This document shows, piece by piece, positions 28,348 to 37,795 of a stretch of 64,000 nt of DNA. The DNA is from Gemmatimonadales bacterium (GTDB taxonomy: Bacteria; Gemmatimonadota; Gemmatimonadetes; Gemmatimonadales; GWC2-71-9). The DNA lies in assembly GCA_041390145.1 (NCBI GenBank), contig JAWKQM010000003.1, forward strand, positions 205,001 to 269,000, written 5' to 3'. Both the position numbers and the translations under genes were made by a program. The notes below the pieces were generated by a model. That model worked only from the letters and a program-made list of their open reading frames with translations, was not told the DNA's origin and searched no databases. The stretch's first letter is position 1, and the number at the start of each line of letters is the position of its first letter.

Positions 28348-29870
28348 TGCGTATCCTGCCCACCCCCTTCGCGAAACCAGAGGCCTGGCCGGTCCCGCAC
28401 TCGGGAGGCTTCGACCCGTCGCTGCTTCCCGCCCTGATCGAGGGACCCGGACAGGAGCCGCTGCGCGCCAGGCTCGCGGAGCCGGGTGCGCTTGTGGTCA
28501 CGACCGGTCAGCAGCCCGCGCTCTTCACCGGCCCGCTCTACGCCGTGCACAAGGCGCTCTCCGCCGCGGCGCTGGCGCGCCTCCTCTCCGCGGCGTGGAA
28601 GCGGCCGGTGCTGCCGCTCTTCTGGGTGGCCAGCGACGACCACGACTTTGCCGAAGCAAACCACGCGGCCTGGCTCCGCCCCGACGGTTCGCTTCACGTT
28701 GAGACCCTGCCGGATCGACCGGCGGAGGCGGCGCTCCGCCCGATGTCGCAGGAGCCGCTCGGTCGGGGCATCGGGCCGGCGCTCGACGCCCTCGCCGCCG
28801 ACCTCGCCGCCTTCGACGGGCGCGACGAGGTGCTCCACTGGTTGCGCACGCACTTCCATCCCGGCGCCACGCTGGGCGACGCCAGCGGTCGCGCCCTCGC
28901 GGAGCTGCTCGCTCCCCTCGGCGTGCTCTGCCTGGATGGTGCGCACCCGGCGTTGAAGGCCAAGGCCGCGCCTGTGGTGCGTCGCGCGCTGGAGGAGGCG
29001 GAAGGGATCGAGCGGGCGCTCGTGGCGCGGGCGACCGCCCTGGTGGCGGAAGGGCGTGACCCCGGCGTGTCAGTCGGCGACGGTGCCACGCTCGTGATGC
29101 TGGAAGGCGCCGAGGGGCGGGACCGTCTCGTCAGGGACGGGGAGGGTGTCGCGGCGCGGCATGGCGGGGAGCGGTACGCCAGGGCCGACGTGCTCGACCT
29201 GCTGGCACGAGCGCCGGCCCGGTTCTCCGGGAATGTGCTGCTCCGCCCGGTCATCGAGCGGGCGGTGCTGCCCACCGTGGCCTACGTGGCGGGGCCGGGA
29301 GAACTCCGCTACTTGGCGCTCGCCGAGGCGGTGTACGCCCATCTGGGAGTGGAACGCCAGCTCCCCGTGCCCCGGTGGTCGGGACTGCTGGTGGAGCCAA
29401 GGGTGGACCGTGTCCTCGCCAAGTTTGACGCGTCGCTCGAGGAGCTGCTGGCGCCCGACCAGCGGCTCGAGAGCCGGGTGGCGCGGGAGCATCTCCCGCC
29501 ACAGGCCATGGCTGCGCTCGAGGCACTTCGCGCCGGCATCGAGTCCGAATACGGGGTGCTCGAATCGGTCGCTGGAGAGGTGGATCCGACCCTCCTCCGC
29601 CCGATCCAGGGGTTGAAGGGTCGTGCGCTGCAGGGGGCGGCGAAAGCCGAGAAGAAACTGGTCCAGCACCTCAAGAGACGACACGAGACGGAGACGGAAC
29701 AGATCGGGCGGGCCCGCACCGCGGTCCAGCCCGCAGGCCGTCCGCAGGAGCGGGTGGTGATCGTGGCGCCCTACCTGGCCCGGTACGGGCCCGGAATCCT
29801 GCCCTCACTCCTCGACGCGATGGTTGACTGGTATGGCTCCGCCCTTGAAGGCGGGGCCCCTCCCTCGTAA
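28347..29870 (+). CDS. bshC: Bacillithiol synthase BshC, cysteine-adding enzyme
   Basis: BshC adds cysteine to glucosaminyl-malate in the last step of bacillithiol synthesis. The 507-residue protein has the diagnostic VVTTGQQPALFTGPLYAVHK near residue 50 and PLFWVASDDHDFAEAN near 90, followed by the helical core and a C-terminal coiled coil (AKAEKKLVQHLKRRHETE). bshA and bshB are not in the window. The thiol is known from Firmicutes, Deinococcus and Bacteroidota, so the gene supports a non-proteobacterial host. Confidence 0.9.
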   Translation: MRILPTPFAKPEAWPVPHSGGFDPSLLPALIEGPGQEPLRARLAEPGALVVTTGQQPALFTGPLYAVHKALSAAALARLLSAAWKRPVLPLFWVASDDHDFAEANHAAWLRPDGSLHVETLPDRPAEAALRPMSQEPLGRGIGPALDALAADLAAFDGRDEVLHWLRTHFHPGATLGDASGRALAELLAPLGVLCLDGAHPALKAKAAPVVRRALEEAEGIERALVARATALVAEGRDPGVSVGDGATLVMLEGAEGRDRLVRDGEGVAARHGGERYARADVLDLLARAPARFSGNVLLRPVIERAVLPTVAYVAGPGELRYLALAEAVYAHLGVERQLPVPRWSGLLVEPRVDRVLAKFDASLEELLAPDQRLESRVAREHLPPQAMAALEALRAGIESEYGVLESVAGEVDPTLLRPIQGLKGRALQGAAKAEKKLVQHLKRRHETETEQIGRARTAVQPAGRPQERVVIVAPYLARYGPGILPSLLDAMVDWYGSALEGGAPPS

Positions 29871-29880
29871 GATCGTTGCT

Positions 29881-30165
29881 ATGGTAATGCTCATCGGGTT
29901 GGTCCTGCTGGTGGCGCTGATGCTCCCGATCCTGAGCATCGTGCTCGACTCGCCCTTCGGGCGCGCGCTCGCGCGCAAGGTCGATGCGCCTGAGGTGGCC
30001 CCGCCGCCGGTGGCCGATCTGGCCAAGCGGGTGGAGCTGCTCGAGAGCGAAATCGATGACCTGACCCGGGCGGTCGAGGGGCTGAAGGACGAGAACGCCT
30101 TCCTGCAGCGGTTGATCGAGGACGCCCCGGCGCGGCCCGCCTTGCCGCCGCGCAGTTCCCCCTGA
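29881..30165 (+). CDS. Small single-pass membrane protein with coiled coil, unknown function
   Basis: The 94-residue product has a strong hydrophobic helix at residues 2-22 (MLIGLVLLVALMLPILSIVL) and a predicted coiled coil at about 44-78 (LAKRVELLESEIDDLTRAVE). The topology recalls small envelope proteins such as PspB or FtsL-like proteins, but no family signature is recognised. Starts at TTG 29824 and ATG 29833 inside bshC are also possible; the ATG at 29881 avoids the overlap. It lies between bshC and murJ. Confidence 0.6.
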   Translation: MVMLIGLVLLVALMLPILSIVLDSPFGRALARKVDAPEVAPPPVADLAKRVELLESEIDDLTRAVEGLKDENAFLQRLIEDAPARPALPPRSSP

Positions 30166-30194
30166 GCACCAGGCTGTCCCGCCGGCCCGCGGCG

Positions 30195-31718
30195 ATGGTG
30201 GCCGCGGGGATCTTCCTGAGCAGGATCCTCGGGTTGGTGCGGCAGCGCGCCCTGGCGCACTTCCTCGGCAACTCCAGCGTGGCGGACGCCTTCACGGCGG
30301 CCTTCCGGATTCCCAATCTCCTCCAGAACCTCTTTGGCGAAGGCGCCCTCTCGGCGTCGTTCATTCCCGTCTACGCGGGATTGCTCGCCGACAAGGATCA
30401 CGACGAGGCGGACCGCGTCGCGGGGGCGGTCGGCGCACTGCTCGCCGTCGTCGTCGCAGGCATCGTGGTGCTGGGCATCCTCACCGCGCCGGTCCTGGTC
30501 ACCCTCATCGCGCCCGGGTTTGCCGGCGAGAAGCGCGACCTGACCATCCAGCTCGTGCGCATCCTCTTCCCCGGCGCCGGCCTCCTGGTGCTCTCCGCCT
30601 GGTGCCTCGGCATTCTCAACAGTCACCGGAAGTTCTTTCTCAGCTACGCCGCCCCGGTCGCCTGGAACCTCGCCATTATCGGCACCCTGCTCGTGCTCGG
30701 CCCGAAGCGGAGCATGGCCGAGCTGGCCGTGGCCGCCGCGTGGGCCAGCGTGGCCGGCAGCCTCCTCCAGGTCCTGGTCCAGTGGCCGACGGTGCGGCGG
30801 GTGGCGCCCGCGCTTCGCCTGCGGCTGACCACGACGACGGCCCACGTGCGGACCGTGATCGGCAATTTTGTCCCGGCATTCGTCGGGCGCGGCGTCGTGC
30901 AGGTGAGCGCGTTCATCGACTCACTGCTCGCCACCCTCCTGCCGACCGGCGCCGTGGCCGCCATCGGGTATGCGCAGACCATCTACCTGATGCCGGTGAG
31001 TCTCTTCGGGATGGCCATCTCAGCCGCCGAACTCCCCGCCATGTCCGGCGCCCGGGGGACTGCAGAGGAGATCGGGGCCTATCTTCGCGCGCGACTCGAC
31101 GCCGGTCTCCGGCGCGTCGCGTTCCTGGTGGTCCCCTCGGCGATGGCGTTTCTGGCGCTCGGGCACGTGATCGTGAGCGCGCTCTACCAGACCGGTGAAT
31201 TCGGACGCCAGGATTCGCTGTATGTCTGGGGCATCCTGGCCGGCTCGGCCGTGGGATTGCTCGCCTCGACCATGGGGCGTCTCTACGCCTCCGCCTTCTA
31301 CGCCCTTCGGGATACGCGCACACCGCTGCGCTTCGCGGTTATCCGGGTGGCGCTCACCGGCGCGTTCGGGTGGTTTGCGGCGCTCCACCTTCCGGGACTC
31401 CTCGTGGTCGGGCCCCAGTGGGGCGCTGCCGGCCTGACCGCCTCCGCGGGGGTGGCAGGGTGGGTCGAGTTCCTCCTGCTGCGACGCGGCCTGCAGCGCC
31501 GCGTGGGACCCACCGGCCTCCCGGCCGGCCTGCTCCCACGGCTCTGGTCCGCCGCCGCCGCGGGAGCCGCGATCGGGTGGGCGGCGCTCCGGTACCTCCC
31601 CGACTGGCACCCGGTGCCGCTCGCGGTCGTGGTGCTCGGCGGGTACGGGGTGACCTATCTGCTGGCCGCGCGCCTCCTCGGCGTGCAGGAGGCGCGCAAC
31701 CTGCTGGTGCGGCGATGA
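30195..31718 (+). CDS. murJ: Lipid II flippase MurJ
   Basis: MurJ flips lipid II across the inner membrane for murein synthesis. The 507-residue polytopic protein has the MurJ N-terminus (FLSRILGLVRQRALAHFLGN), the FRIPNLLQNLFGEGALSASF block and about 14 hydrophobic helices. The ATG at 30195 gives a slightly short N-terminus; an in-frame CTG at 30162 would add RLSRRPAA before it. It overlaps uvrC by 4 bases. Confidence 0.94.
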   Translation: MVAAGIFLSRILGLVRQRALAHFLGNSSVADAFTAAFRIPNLLQNLFGEGALSASFIPVYAGLLADKDHDEADRVAGAVGALLAVVVAGIVVLGILTAPVLVTLIAPGFAGEKRDLTIQLVRILFPGAGLLVLSAWCLGILNSHRKFFLSYAAPVAWNLAIIGTLLVLGPKRSMAELAVAAAWASVAGSLLQVLVQWPTVRRVAPALRLRLTTTTAHVRTVIGNFVPAFVGRGVVQVSAFIDSLLATLLPTGAVAAIGYAQTIYLMPVSLFGMAISAAELPAMSGARGTAEEIGAYLRARLDAGLRRVAFLVVPSAMAFLALGHVIVSALYQTGEFGRQDSLYVWGILAGSAVGLLASTMGRLYASAFYALRDTRTPLRFAVIRVALTGAFGWFAALHLPGLLVVGPQWGAAGLTASAGVAGWVEFLLLRRGLQRRVGPTGLPAGLLPRLWSAAAAGAAIGWAALRYLPDWHPVPLAVVVLGGYGVTYLLAARLLGVQEARNLLVRR

Positions 31719-33538
31719 CGGAACCGCTCACCCCGTCCGACCTGCTCGCGCGCAAGCTCGACACCCTGCCCGACGGTCCCGGCGTCTACCTGTGGAAGGA
31801 CGCCGCGGGCGCCGTCATTTATGTCGGGAAGGCCAAGCGGCTGCGCAGCCGGGTGCGGAGCTACTTCCTCGGGGACCATGCGGAAAGCCCGAAGTCCCGG
31901 CTGCTGGTCCGGCAGATCGCGGACGTCGAGACGATCGTCGTCCCGGACGAGGTGCAGTCGCTGCTCCTCGAGAACAACCTCATCAAGACGTATCAGCCGC
32001 GCTTCAACGTCCGCCTCAAGGACGACAAGAGCTATCCCTCCATTGCGGTCACCGTGAAGGATCCCTTTCCCCGGGTGCTGGTGACCCGGCGAATGGACAT
32101 TCCGGGCGCGCGCTATTTCGGGCCGTACACCGACGTGACGCTCATGCGGCGGTCGCTCGCCCTGATCCGCCGGATGTTCACGGTGCGCAGCTGCAGCGAC
32201 GACCTGCCCAGGGAACGGCGGGAGCGTCCCTGTCTCGACTACCACATCGGACGGTGCCGCGCGCCCTGCGTCGGGTGGCAGGACGAGGCGTCCTATCGTG
32301 CGATGATCGAGGAAGTGCTCGACTTCCTCGGCGGCCGCACGGTGGACGTGCGCTCCAAGGTGCGCGACCTCATGGGCGCCGCCAGCGACCGGCAGGACTA
32401 CGAACGCGCCCGCGACCTCCGAGACACGCTGAAGTGGCTCGATCGCGCGGAGATTCCTTCCTCGGTGGAGATGACGGGGACCGGTGATGCCGACGTCATC
32501 GGCTACGCGCGCGACGGCGACGACGCGGTCGGCGTCCTGATGCGGATTCGCGAGGGGCGGTTGATCGGGCGGGAGCACCGGGTGCTCGAGAATGTCGAGG
32601 GCGTGCGCGATCCCGAGGTGCTCGGCGCGCTGCTCGTGCGCTACTATCTCCCGGCGGAGGGACGGGCGACACGGCTGGTGCTCCCGCTGTTGCCGGCCGA
32701 CCTCGAACAACTGGAAACCCTCCTCCCCGGTGTGCACATCCTGGTGCCGCAGCGGGGGACCGCGGCGCGGTGGCTGGACCTCGCCGACCAGAATGCGCGG
32801 CACCTTCTCGAGAGCCTCCGCATCGAGTCCTTCGAAACCGACGAGCGGGCGGAGGATCCGGTGTATGCGCTGGGGCGCGACCTGGGGCTGAGCGTGGTGC
32901 CGCGCAGCCTGATCTGCGTGGACATTTCCACCAACCAGGGCCGCGACACGGTCGGCTCCCTCGTCTGGTTCGAGGCCGGCCGTCCCAAGAAGGCGGAGTA
33001 TCGCAAGTTCCGCATCCAGGGCGTGGGGCAGCAGGATGACTACGCCGCCATTCACGAGGTCATGACCCGGTATCTCACGCGGCGCCGCGAGGAGGGGAAG
33101 CCGCTCCCCGACCTTGTCGTGATCGATGGCGGGAAGGGACAACTCGGTGCGGCCCGCGCGGCCGCGGACGCCGCAGGCTTTCCCGAACTGCCGATCGTGT
33201 CACTCGCCAAGCGCGAAGAGGAAGTCTTCTTCGTCGGCCGCCCGGACGGACTGCGGCTCCCCCGTCGCGCGCCGTCGCTCCGCCTCCTGCAGCGGGCGCG
33301 CGACGAGGCGCACCGGTTCGGCGTGGCGTACAGCCGGAAGCGCCGCACCCAGCGCACCATCACGTCGGAGCTGCTCGATATTCCCGGCGTCGGGCCGCTC
33401 AAACGGACTCGGCTGCTGGAACGATTCGGGAGCCTGGCCGCCGTCAAGACGGCGAGCGTCGCCGAGATCGCGGCGGTGCCCGGCTTCTCCACCATCCTCG
33501 CGGAACGGGTCCTCACGACCCTGGGAACACGAACATGA
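31715..33538 (+). CDS. uvrC: Excinuclease ABC subunit C
   Basis: UvrC makes both incisions in nucleotide excision repair. The 607-residue protein has an N-terminal GIY-YIG domain (GVYLWKDAAGAVIYVGKAKRLRSR), a Cys-rich CLDYHIGRCRAPC cluster, a UVR motif (DRQDYERARDLRDTL, about residues 225-240), the RNase H-like domain (CVDISTNQG, VVIDGGKGQL) and a C-terminal tandem helix-hairpin-helix (LLDIPGVGPLKRTRLL). The length is typical. Confidence 0.96.
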   Translation: MTEPLTPSDLLARKLDTLPDGPGVYLWKDAAGAVIYVGKAKRLRSRVRSYFLGDHAESPKSRLLVRQIADVETIVVPDEVQSLLLENNLIKTYQPRFNVRLKDDKSYPSIAVTVKDPFPRVLVTRRMDIPGARYFGPYTDVTLMRRSLALIRRMFTVRSCSDDLPRERRERPCLDYHIGRCRAPCVGWQDEASYRAMIEEVLDFLGGRTVDVRSKVRDLMGAASDRQDYERARDLRDTLKWLDRAEIPSSVEMTGTGDADVIGYARDGDDAVGVLMRIREGRLIGREHRVLENVEGVRDPEVLGALLVRYYLPAEGRATRLVLPLLPADLEQLETLLPGVHILVPQRGTAARWLDLADQNARHLLESLRIESFETDERAEDPVYALGRDLGLSVVPRSLICVDISTNQGRDTVGSLVWFEAGRPKKAEYRKFRIQGVGQQDDYAAIHEVMTRYLTRRREEGKPLPDLVVIDGGKGQLGAARAAADAAGFPELPIVSLAKREEEVFFVGRPDGLRLPRRAPSLRLLQRARDEAHRFGVAYSRKRRTQRTITSELLDIPGVGPLKRTRLLERFGSLAAVKTASVAEIAAVPGFSTILAERVLTTLGTRT

Positions 33539-34734
33539 CTGATTCGCTGGCGCGCCCTTCCGAAGGGATCGACTGGACGCTGGAATGCCTTGCGTGCGGA
33601 GCCACCAGTACGGCGGAGGGGTTGCCGACGGTCTGCATCTGCGGGCAGCCCTGGCTGGTGCGCTACCCGCACCGGCGGCCGGGCATCAAGCAGCGGGCGG
33701 AAGTCAGGCGGCGCCACGGCATGTGGCGGTTTCGCGACTTCCTGCCGCTGCGCCCGTTCGAGGAGCCGGTGTCGCTCGGGGAAGGGGACACGCCACTCCT
33801 TCGCCTGCACCGCACCGCGGCACGAATCGGCGTGCCGAACCTGTGGCTCAAGGACGAAGGTGCCAATCCCACCGGGTCGTTCAAGGCCCGCGGGCTGAGC
33901 GCGGCGATCACCAGGGCCACCGCGGCCGGCGCGCGCCGCTTCACGCTCCCCACCGCAGGCAACGCCGGCGTGGCCGCATCGGCCTACAGCGCACGCGCGG
34001 GCGCCGAAGTGCGGGTCTTTGCGCCCGATACAACGCCGCGCACCATCCTCTCCCAGATCGAGACATTTGGCGGGACACTCGTCCTGCTGAAGGGACACAT
34101 CGGCGATTGCGGCAAGGCAAGCCGGGCCTGGGCCGCGGAATCTGGGGCGTTTGACCTGTCCACCCTGCGGGAGCCCTACCGGATCGAGGGCAAAAAGACC
34201 CTGGGACTGGAACTGGCCCTGCAGATGGCCTGGAAGATGCCCGATGTCATCCTGTACCCGACAGGTGGCGGGACCGGGCTGATCGGGATGTGGAAGGCCT
34301 TCCACGAGTTGAAGGAGCATGGCTGGGTGGAAGGCGAGCTGCCGCGGTTCTATTCTGTCCAGTCGACTGGCTGTGCCCCGATCGTCAAGGCGTTTGCGGA
34401 AGGGGCCGATCGTGCGGAGGTGTGGGCCGATCCTTGGACGATCGCCAGCGGCTTGCGCGTCCCGGGGGCCCTGGGGGACCGGCTGATGTTGCGGGCGCTG
34501 CGGGAGACGGGTGGCGGGGCTCTGGCCATCGACGACGCCGTCCTGGCGGAGGCGGCCGCGACCGTGTCCCGGGAGGAAGGTGTCGATGTCTCCCCAGAGG
34601 GCGGGGCGGCCCTCGCGGCGGTCGAAGAACTGGTGGGTCGTGGGGAGGTGGATCGGGGCGAGACGGTGGTGGTGTTCAACACCGGGGCGGGATGGCTGTA
34701 CCGAAACCCGGCGGAATTGCGGGGAGAGGGCTGA
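33535..34734 (+). CDS. thrC: Threonine synthase
   Basis: This PLP enzyme converts O-phosphohomoserine to threonine. The 399-residue protein has an N-terminal zinc-ribbon-like CLACGATS...CICGQP, SLGEGDTPLL, the PLP lysine in PTGSFKARG near residue 118, the glycine-rich phosphate loop PTGGGTGLIG, and a C-terminal FNTGAGWLY. The zinc-ribbon form corresponds to the shorter type of threonine synthase. Other fold-type II enzymes are possible but less likely. The ATG overlaps the uvrC stop by 4 bases. Confidence 0.88.
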   Translation: MTDSLARPSEGIDWTLECLACGATSTAEGLPTVCICGQPWLVRYPHRRPGIKQRAEVRRRHGMWRFRDFLPLRPFEEPVSLGEGDTPLLRLHRTAARIGVPNLWLKDEGANPTGSFKARGLSAAITRATAAGARRFTLPTAGNAGVAASAYSARAGAEVRVFAPDTTPRTILSQIETFGGTLVLLKGHIGDCGKASRAWAAESGAFDLSTLREPYRIEGKKTLGLELALQMAWKMPDVILYPTGGGTGLIGMWKAFHELKEHGWVEGELPRFYSVQSTGCAPIVKAFAEGADRAEVWADPWTIASGLRVPGALGDRLMLRALRETGGGALAIDDAVLAEAAATVSREEGVDVSPEGGAALAAVEELVGRGEVDRGETVVVFNTGAGWLYRNPAELRGEG

Positions 34735-34754
34735 GGGGCGATATTTCCAAGTCT

Positions 34755-36044
34755 ATGCCTGACAGCCGTTTTGCCATCCTTGATCCGTCGTCCGGAATCA
34801 GCGGCGACATGCTCCTGGGGGCGCTGATCGACCTGGGAGCGGACGAGGGATGGCTTCAGGGATTGCCAGCCCGGCTCGGCTGTCCCGACGTGCGAGTGGA
34901 GATTGCGCGGGTGGATCGGGCCGGAATCGAGGCTCGGCACGTCACCATCCGGCTGCCCGATGGTTCCGTGGAAGCGCCGGCGACGCCCGTTGTGCACGCC
35001 CACGGGCACGGTGCTCATTCGCATCACCATGGCGAGGCCCACGGGCAGGTGCCACACCGACATGTCGGCGAACTGCTCGAGCTGATCGAGCGGGCCCCGT
35101 TGTCGGGCTGGGTGAAGGATCGCGCGCTCCGGGCGTTCCGGCTCCTGGGTGAGGCGGAGGGGCGCATTCATGGAGTCGCTGCCACCGAGGTCGCCCTGCA
35201 TGAGGTTGGGGCCTTGGACGCGCTCGTGGACATCGTGGGGGGTATCGAGGGGTTCGAGCAGTTGGGGATCACGCGGATATACCGCCGCCCAGTCTCGGTG
35301 GGAGAGGGCTGGGTCCGCGCCACCCACGGGGTGCTCTCGGTGCCGGCCCCGGTGACGGGGCTCCTGCTCGAGGGGATCGAGATCGGCCCCAACGGCCCAG
35401 TCACCGGCGAGGCGACGACGCCCACCGGCGCCGTGCTCCTCCGGGTGCTGAGCGAGGGCCCGCCGCCGGCCCGGTGGCGCCCGACGGCGAGCGGGTGGGG
35501 GGCGGGGGGTCGAAATCCCGCCGCGTATCCGAACGTGCTCCGGGTGTTGATCGGTGAGCCGGCTGGGGAAGCGAACGAGGTCGTGGTCACGGCGACCGAC
35601 CTGGACGACTTTACGCCGGAGTACCTCGAGCCGGTTCGGGTGGCGCTGTTTGCCGAGGGCGCCCTGGATGTGCAGGTCTGGAGCACCATGGCCAAGAAGG
35701 GTCGGGCCAGTCTTCGGATCGAAGTGCTCAGCGAGGCGGCCGTGGCTGGAGCCATCGCGGAGGTACTCTTCCGGCACACCACCACGGGTGGGGTCCGGCG
35801 ATGGGTGGCCGACCGCACCACGCTGCCGCGCCGCGAATTTGCGGTCACGACGCGGGACGGTGCCGCGGTCCGCGTCAAGGTGCTCGACGCGCCAGGCGGG
35901 GCGCGGGTGAAGGCCGAGTACGATGACGTCATCGTGGCCGCCCGGGAGGCCGGACGATCGGCGGCGGACGTGGTGCGGGAAGTGGAACAACAGGCTGTAG
36001 ATCGGATGGCGCGCGAAGTGGCGTCGCCCTTGACAGACAACTAA
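34755..36044 (+). CDS. larC: Nickel insertion protein LarC (single-frame)
   Basis: LarC inserts nickel into the pincer cofactor of lactate racemase and related enzymes. The 429-residue protein has the family N-terminus (AILDPSSGISGDMLLGALI), a histidine-rich metal-binding stretch (residues about 80-100, HAHGHGAHSHHHG), LHEVGALDALVDIVG and GEATTPTGA. In Lactobacillus LarC is made by frameshifting between two frames; here one frame encodes both halves. larA, larB and larE are not in the window. It starts 20 bases after thrC and ends 9 bases before the TPR gene. Confidence 0.88.
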   Translation: MPDSRFAILDPSSGISGDMLLGALIDLGADEGWLQGLPARLGCPDVRVEIARVDRAGIEARHVTIRLPDGSVEAPATPVVHAHGHGAHSHHHGEAHGQVPHRHVGELLELIERAPLSGWVKDRALRAFRLLGEAEGRIHGVAATEVALHEVGALDALVDIVGGIEGFEQLGITRIYRRPVSVGEGWVRATHGVLSVPAPVTGLLLEGIEIGPNGPVTGEATTPTGAVLLRVLSEGPPPARWRPTASGWGAGGRNPAAYPNVLRVLIGEPAGEANEVVVTATDLDDFTPEYLEPVRVALFAEGALDVQVWSTMAKKGRASLRIEVLSEAAVAGAIAEVLFRHTTTGGVRRWVADRTTLPRREFAVTTRDGAAVRVKVLDAPGGARVKAEYDDVIVAAREAGRSAADVVREVEQQAVDRMAREVASPLTDN

Positions 36045-36053
36045 GGAGCAACG

Positions 36054-37472
36054 ATGCAGAAGGTCCTCGTAGCATTGGCGGCCGTCGCGGTCTCGGCGGG
36101 CAACCTGGTGGCCCAGACGCCGGAGCCGCAGGTCAATCTCCGCGTGCAGCGGGCGCAGCCCACGCAGTGGTCGGTGCCGGATTGCGGCCTCGACAAGGGC
36201 AACTTCCTGATCAGCAGCTCCGCGACGTACCTCAGCAGCGGTCTCTCCACGAGCGACAGCGAGAAGAAGGAGCGCCTCTTCACGAACGCCCGCAACGTGG
36301 CGATCGAGGGGATCGAGAAGGGCCAGGCCGGTGCGAGCGGGGCGTGGTACTACCTCGGGCGGGCCTACCTGCAACTCGGCGACCTCCAGGGCGCCGACAC
36401 CGCGTTGGCGCGGGCGCAGTCGCTCGCTCCCGCGTGCGCCGACAACATCCAGCTGCTCCGGCGCAATACCTGGGTGGCGCTGTTGAATGCCGGGAATACC
36501 TTCATGAAGGACGAGAACAAGGATTCGGCCGAGGTCCTCTTCCGCCAGGCCAACGAGATCTACCAGGGTGAGCCGAACGCCTACACCGGCCTCGCCGTGC
36601 TGTTCAATGCCGAGGGGCAGGCGGACAGCTCAATCGCCTACTTCCGGAAGGCCGTGGCGGCGTCGGGGGACAAACCGAAGGATGCCGAGGCGCGGGACAT
36701 GGCGCAGTACAACCTGTCGGCGCTGCTCAGCAACGAAGGCCGCTGGAAGGAAGCCGTGCCGGCGTGGCAGCAGTATCTCGCGTGGAAGCCGGATGACATC
36801 GACGGCAAGAAGGCGTACGCGCGCGCCCTGCGGGCCGACGGTCAGCCCGACGCGGCGGCGGAGATCGAGCGGGACCTGATCAGCGGGTCCGGAGCGGACG
36901 TTCCGGTTGCCGACCTGATGGTGGCCGGCGTGAATTTCTTCAACGACAAGAACTACACCGAGGCCGCCGAGACCTTCGGCCGGGTGGTCAAGCGCCAGCC
37001 GTGGAACCGGGATGCCCTGTTCAACATGGGGAATTCGTTCCTGGGCGCGCAGGACGGCCCGGGCGTCGTGAAGGCGGCGTCGGCACTCTACGCCATCGAG
37101 CCGATGAACGAGAAGAGCGTGCAGCTGCTGGCCCAGGGCTATCAGCTCGAGAAGGACCAGAAGATGATCGTGAAGTACTTCACCGAGCTCGAGGCGATGC
37201 CGTTCAACCTGGACATCGAGCAGCTGTTGCTGCAGTCCGGCGGCGCCAAGGTGGTCGGTACGGCGACGGGTCGGGCGGCCAAGCAGATCGACACGAAGCC
37301 GATTGCGCCGCACCCGGTCACCCTGGTGTTCGAGTTCCTCGATGCGCAGATGAACGTGGTGGCCACCAGCGAGCGGATCGTCCCGGCCCTCGGCGTGGGG
37401 GAGACGTCGGTGGTGGAGGCGGAGGGGCTGGGCAGCGGCATCGTGGGGTGGCGGTACCACGCCAAGAAGTAG
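36054..37472 (+). CDS. Exported tetratricopeptide repeat protein
   Basis: The 472-residue protein has a signal peptide (VLVALAAVAVSAGNLVAQT) and several TPR units from about residue 95 to 380 (AWYYLGRAYLQLGDLQGAD, AYTGLAVLFNAEGQADSSI, DALFNMGNSF). The last 75 residues form a beta-rich tail (VTLVFEFLDAQMNVVATSE). It probably acts as a periplasmic scaffold; no specific role can be assigned. aaggagcaacg precedes the ATG. A terminator follows. Confidence 0.8.
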   Translation: MQKVLVALAAVAVSAGNLVAQTPEPQVNLRVQRAQPTQWSVPDCGLDKGNFLISSSATYLSSGLSTSDSEKKERLFTNARNVAIEGIEKGQAGASGAWYYLGRAYLQLGDLQGADTALARAQSLAPACADNIQLLRRNTWVALLNAGNTFMKDENKDSAEVLFRQANEIYQGEPNAYTGLAVLFNAEGQADSSIAYFRKAVAASGDKPKDAEARDMAQYNLSALLSNEGRWKEAVPAWQQYLAWKPDDIDGKKAYARALRADGQPDAAAEIERDLISGSGADVPVADLMVAGVNFFNDKNYTEAAETFGRVVKRQPWNRDALFNMGNSFLGAQDGPGVVKAASALYAIEPMNEKSVQLLAQGYQLEKDQKMIVKYFTELEAMPFNLDIEQLLLQSGGAKVVGTATGRAAKQIDTKPIAPHPVTLVFEFLDAQMNVVATSERIVPALGVGETSVVEAEGLGSGIVGWRYHAKK

Positions 37473-37477
37473 GTCAA

Positions 37478-37506
37478 TTGACAGGCACCCGGCTTCGGGT
37501 GATTTT
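37478..37506 (+). promoter_or_regulatory. Candidate sigma-70 promoter of tRNA-Gly
   Basis: A perfect -35 box ttgaca (37478-37483) is followed 17 bases later by gattttc, a weak -10. The tRNA begins 10 bases after the -10 box. Inferred from spacing only. Confidence 0.45.
37486..37506 (+). terminator. Terminator after the TPR gene
   Basis: cacccg (37486-37491) pairs with cgggtg (37496-37501) around gctt and is followed by attttc. It lies 13 bases after the stop codon and within the spacer of the tRNA-Gly promoter candidate. Confidence 0.6.
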
Positions 37507-37515
37507 CAGGGGGTC

Positions 37516-37587
<72 letters not shown>

Positions 37588-37616
37588 CTCCGTAAGTGCT
37601 TGACAAAGCACAACAA

Positions 37617-37645
37617 AACGCCGCCCAATCGGGCGGCGTTTTGCG
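37617..37645 (+). terminator. Rho-independent terminator after tRNA-Gly
   Basis: A 10-bp perfect stem (aacgccgccc / gggcggcgtt) with loop aatc ends in a T run. It lies 30 bases after the tRNA. The remaining 150 bases before the next gene show no further feature that I can support. Confidence 0.88.
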
Positions 37646-37795
37646 TGGCTGGATCAGCCCCGTCGCCCCCCAACAGACTCCGCTGTACCGCCAGCCCCTC
37701 ATGATGGGTGGCCCGGTCTGCCGTGACTCTGCGCGTCTATGTGGAAGAGCCCATTCCTTCCGGGCTGGGGAATCACTCCACCATGAGGTGCCCTC

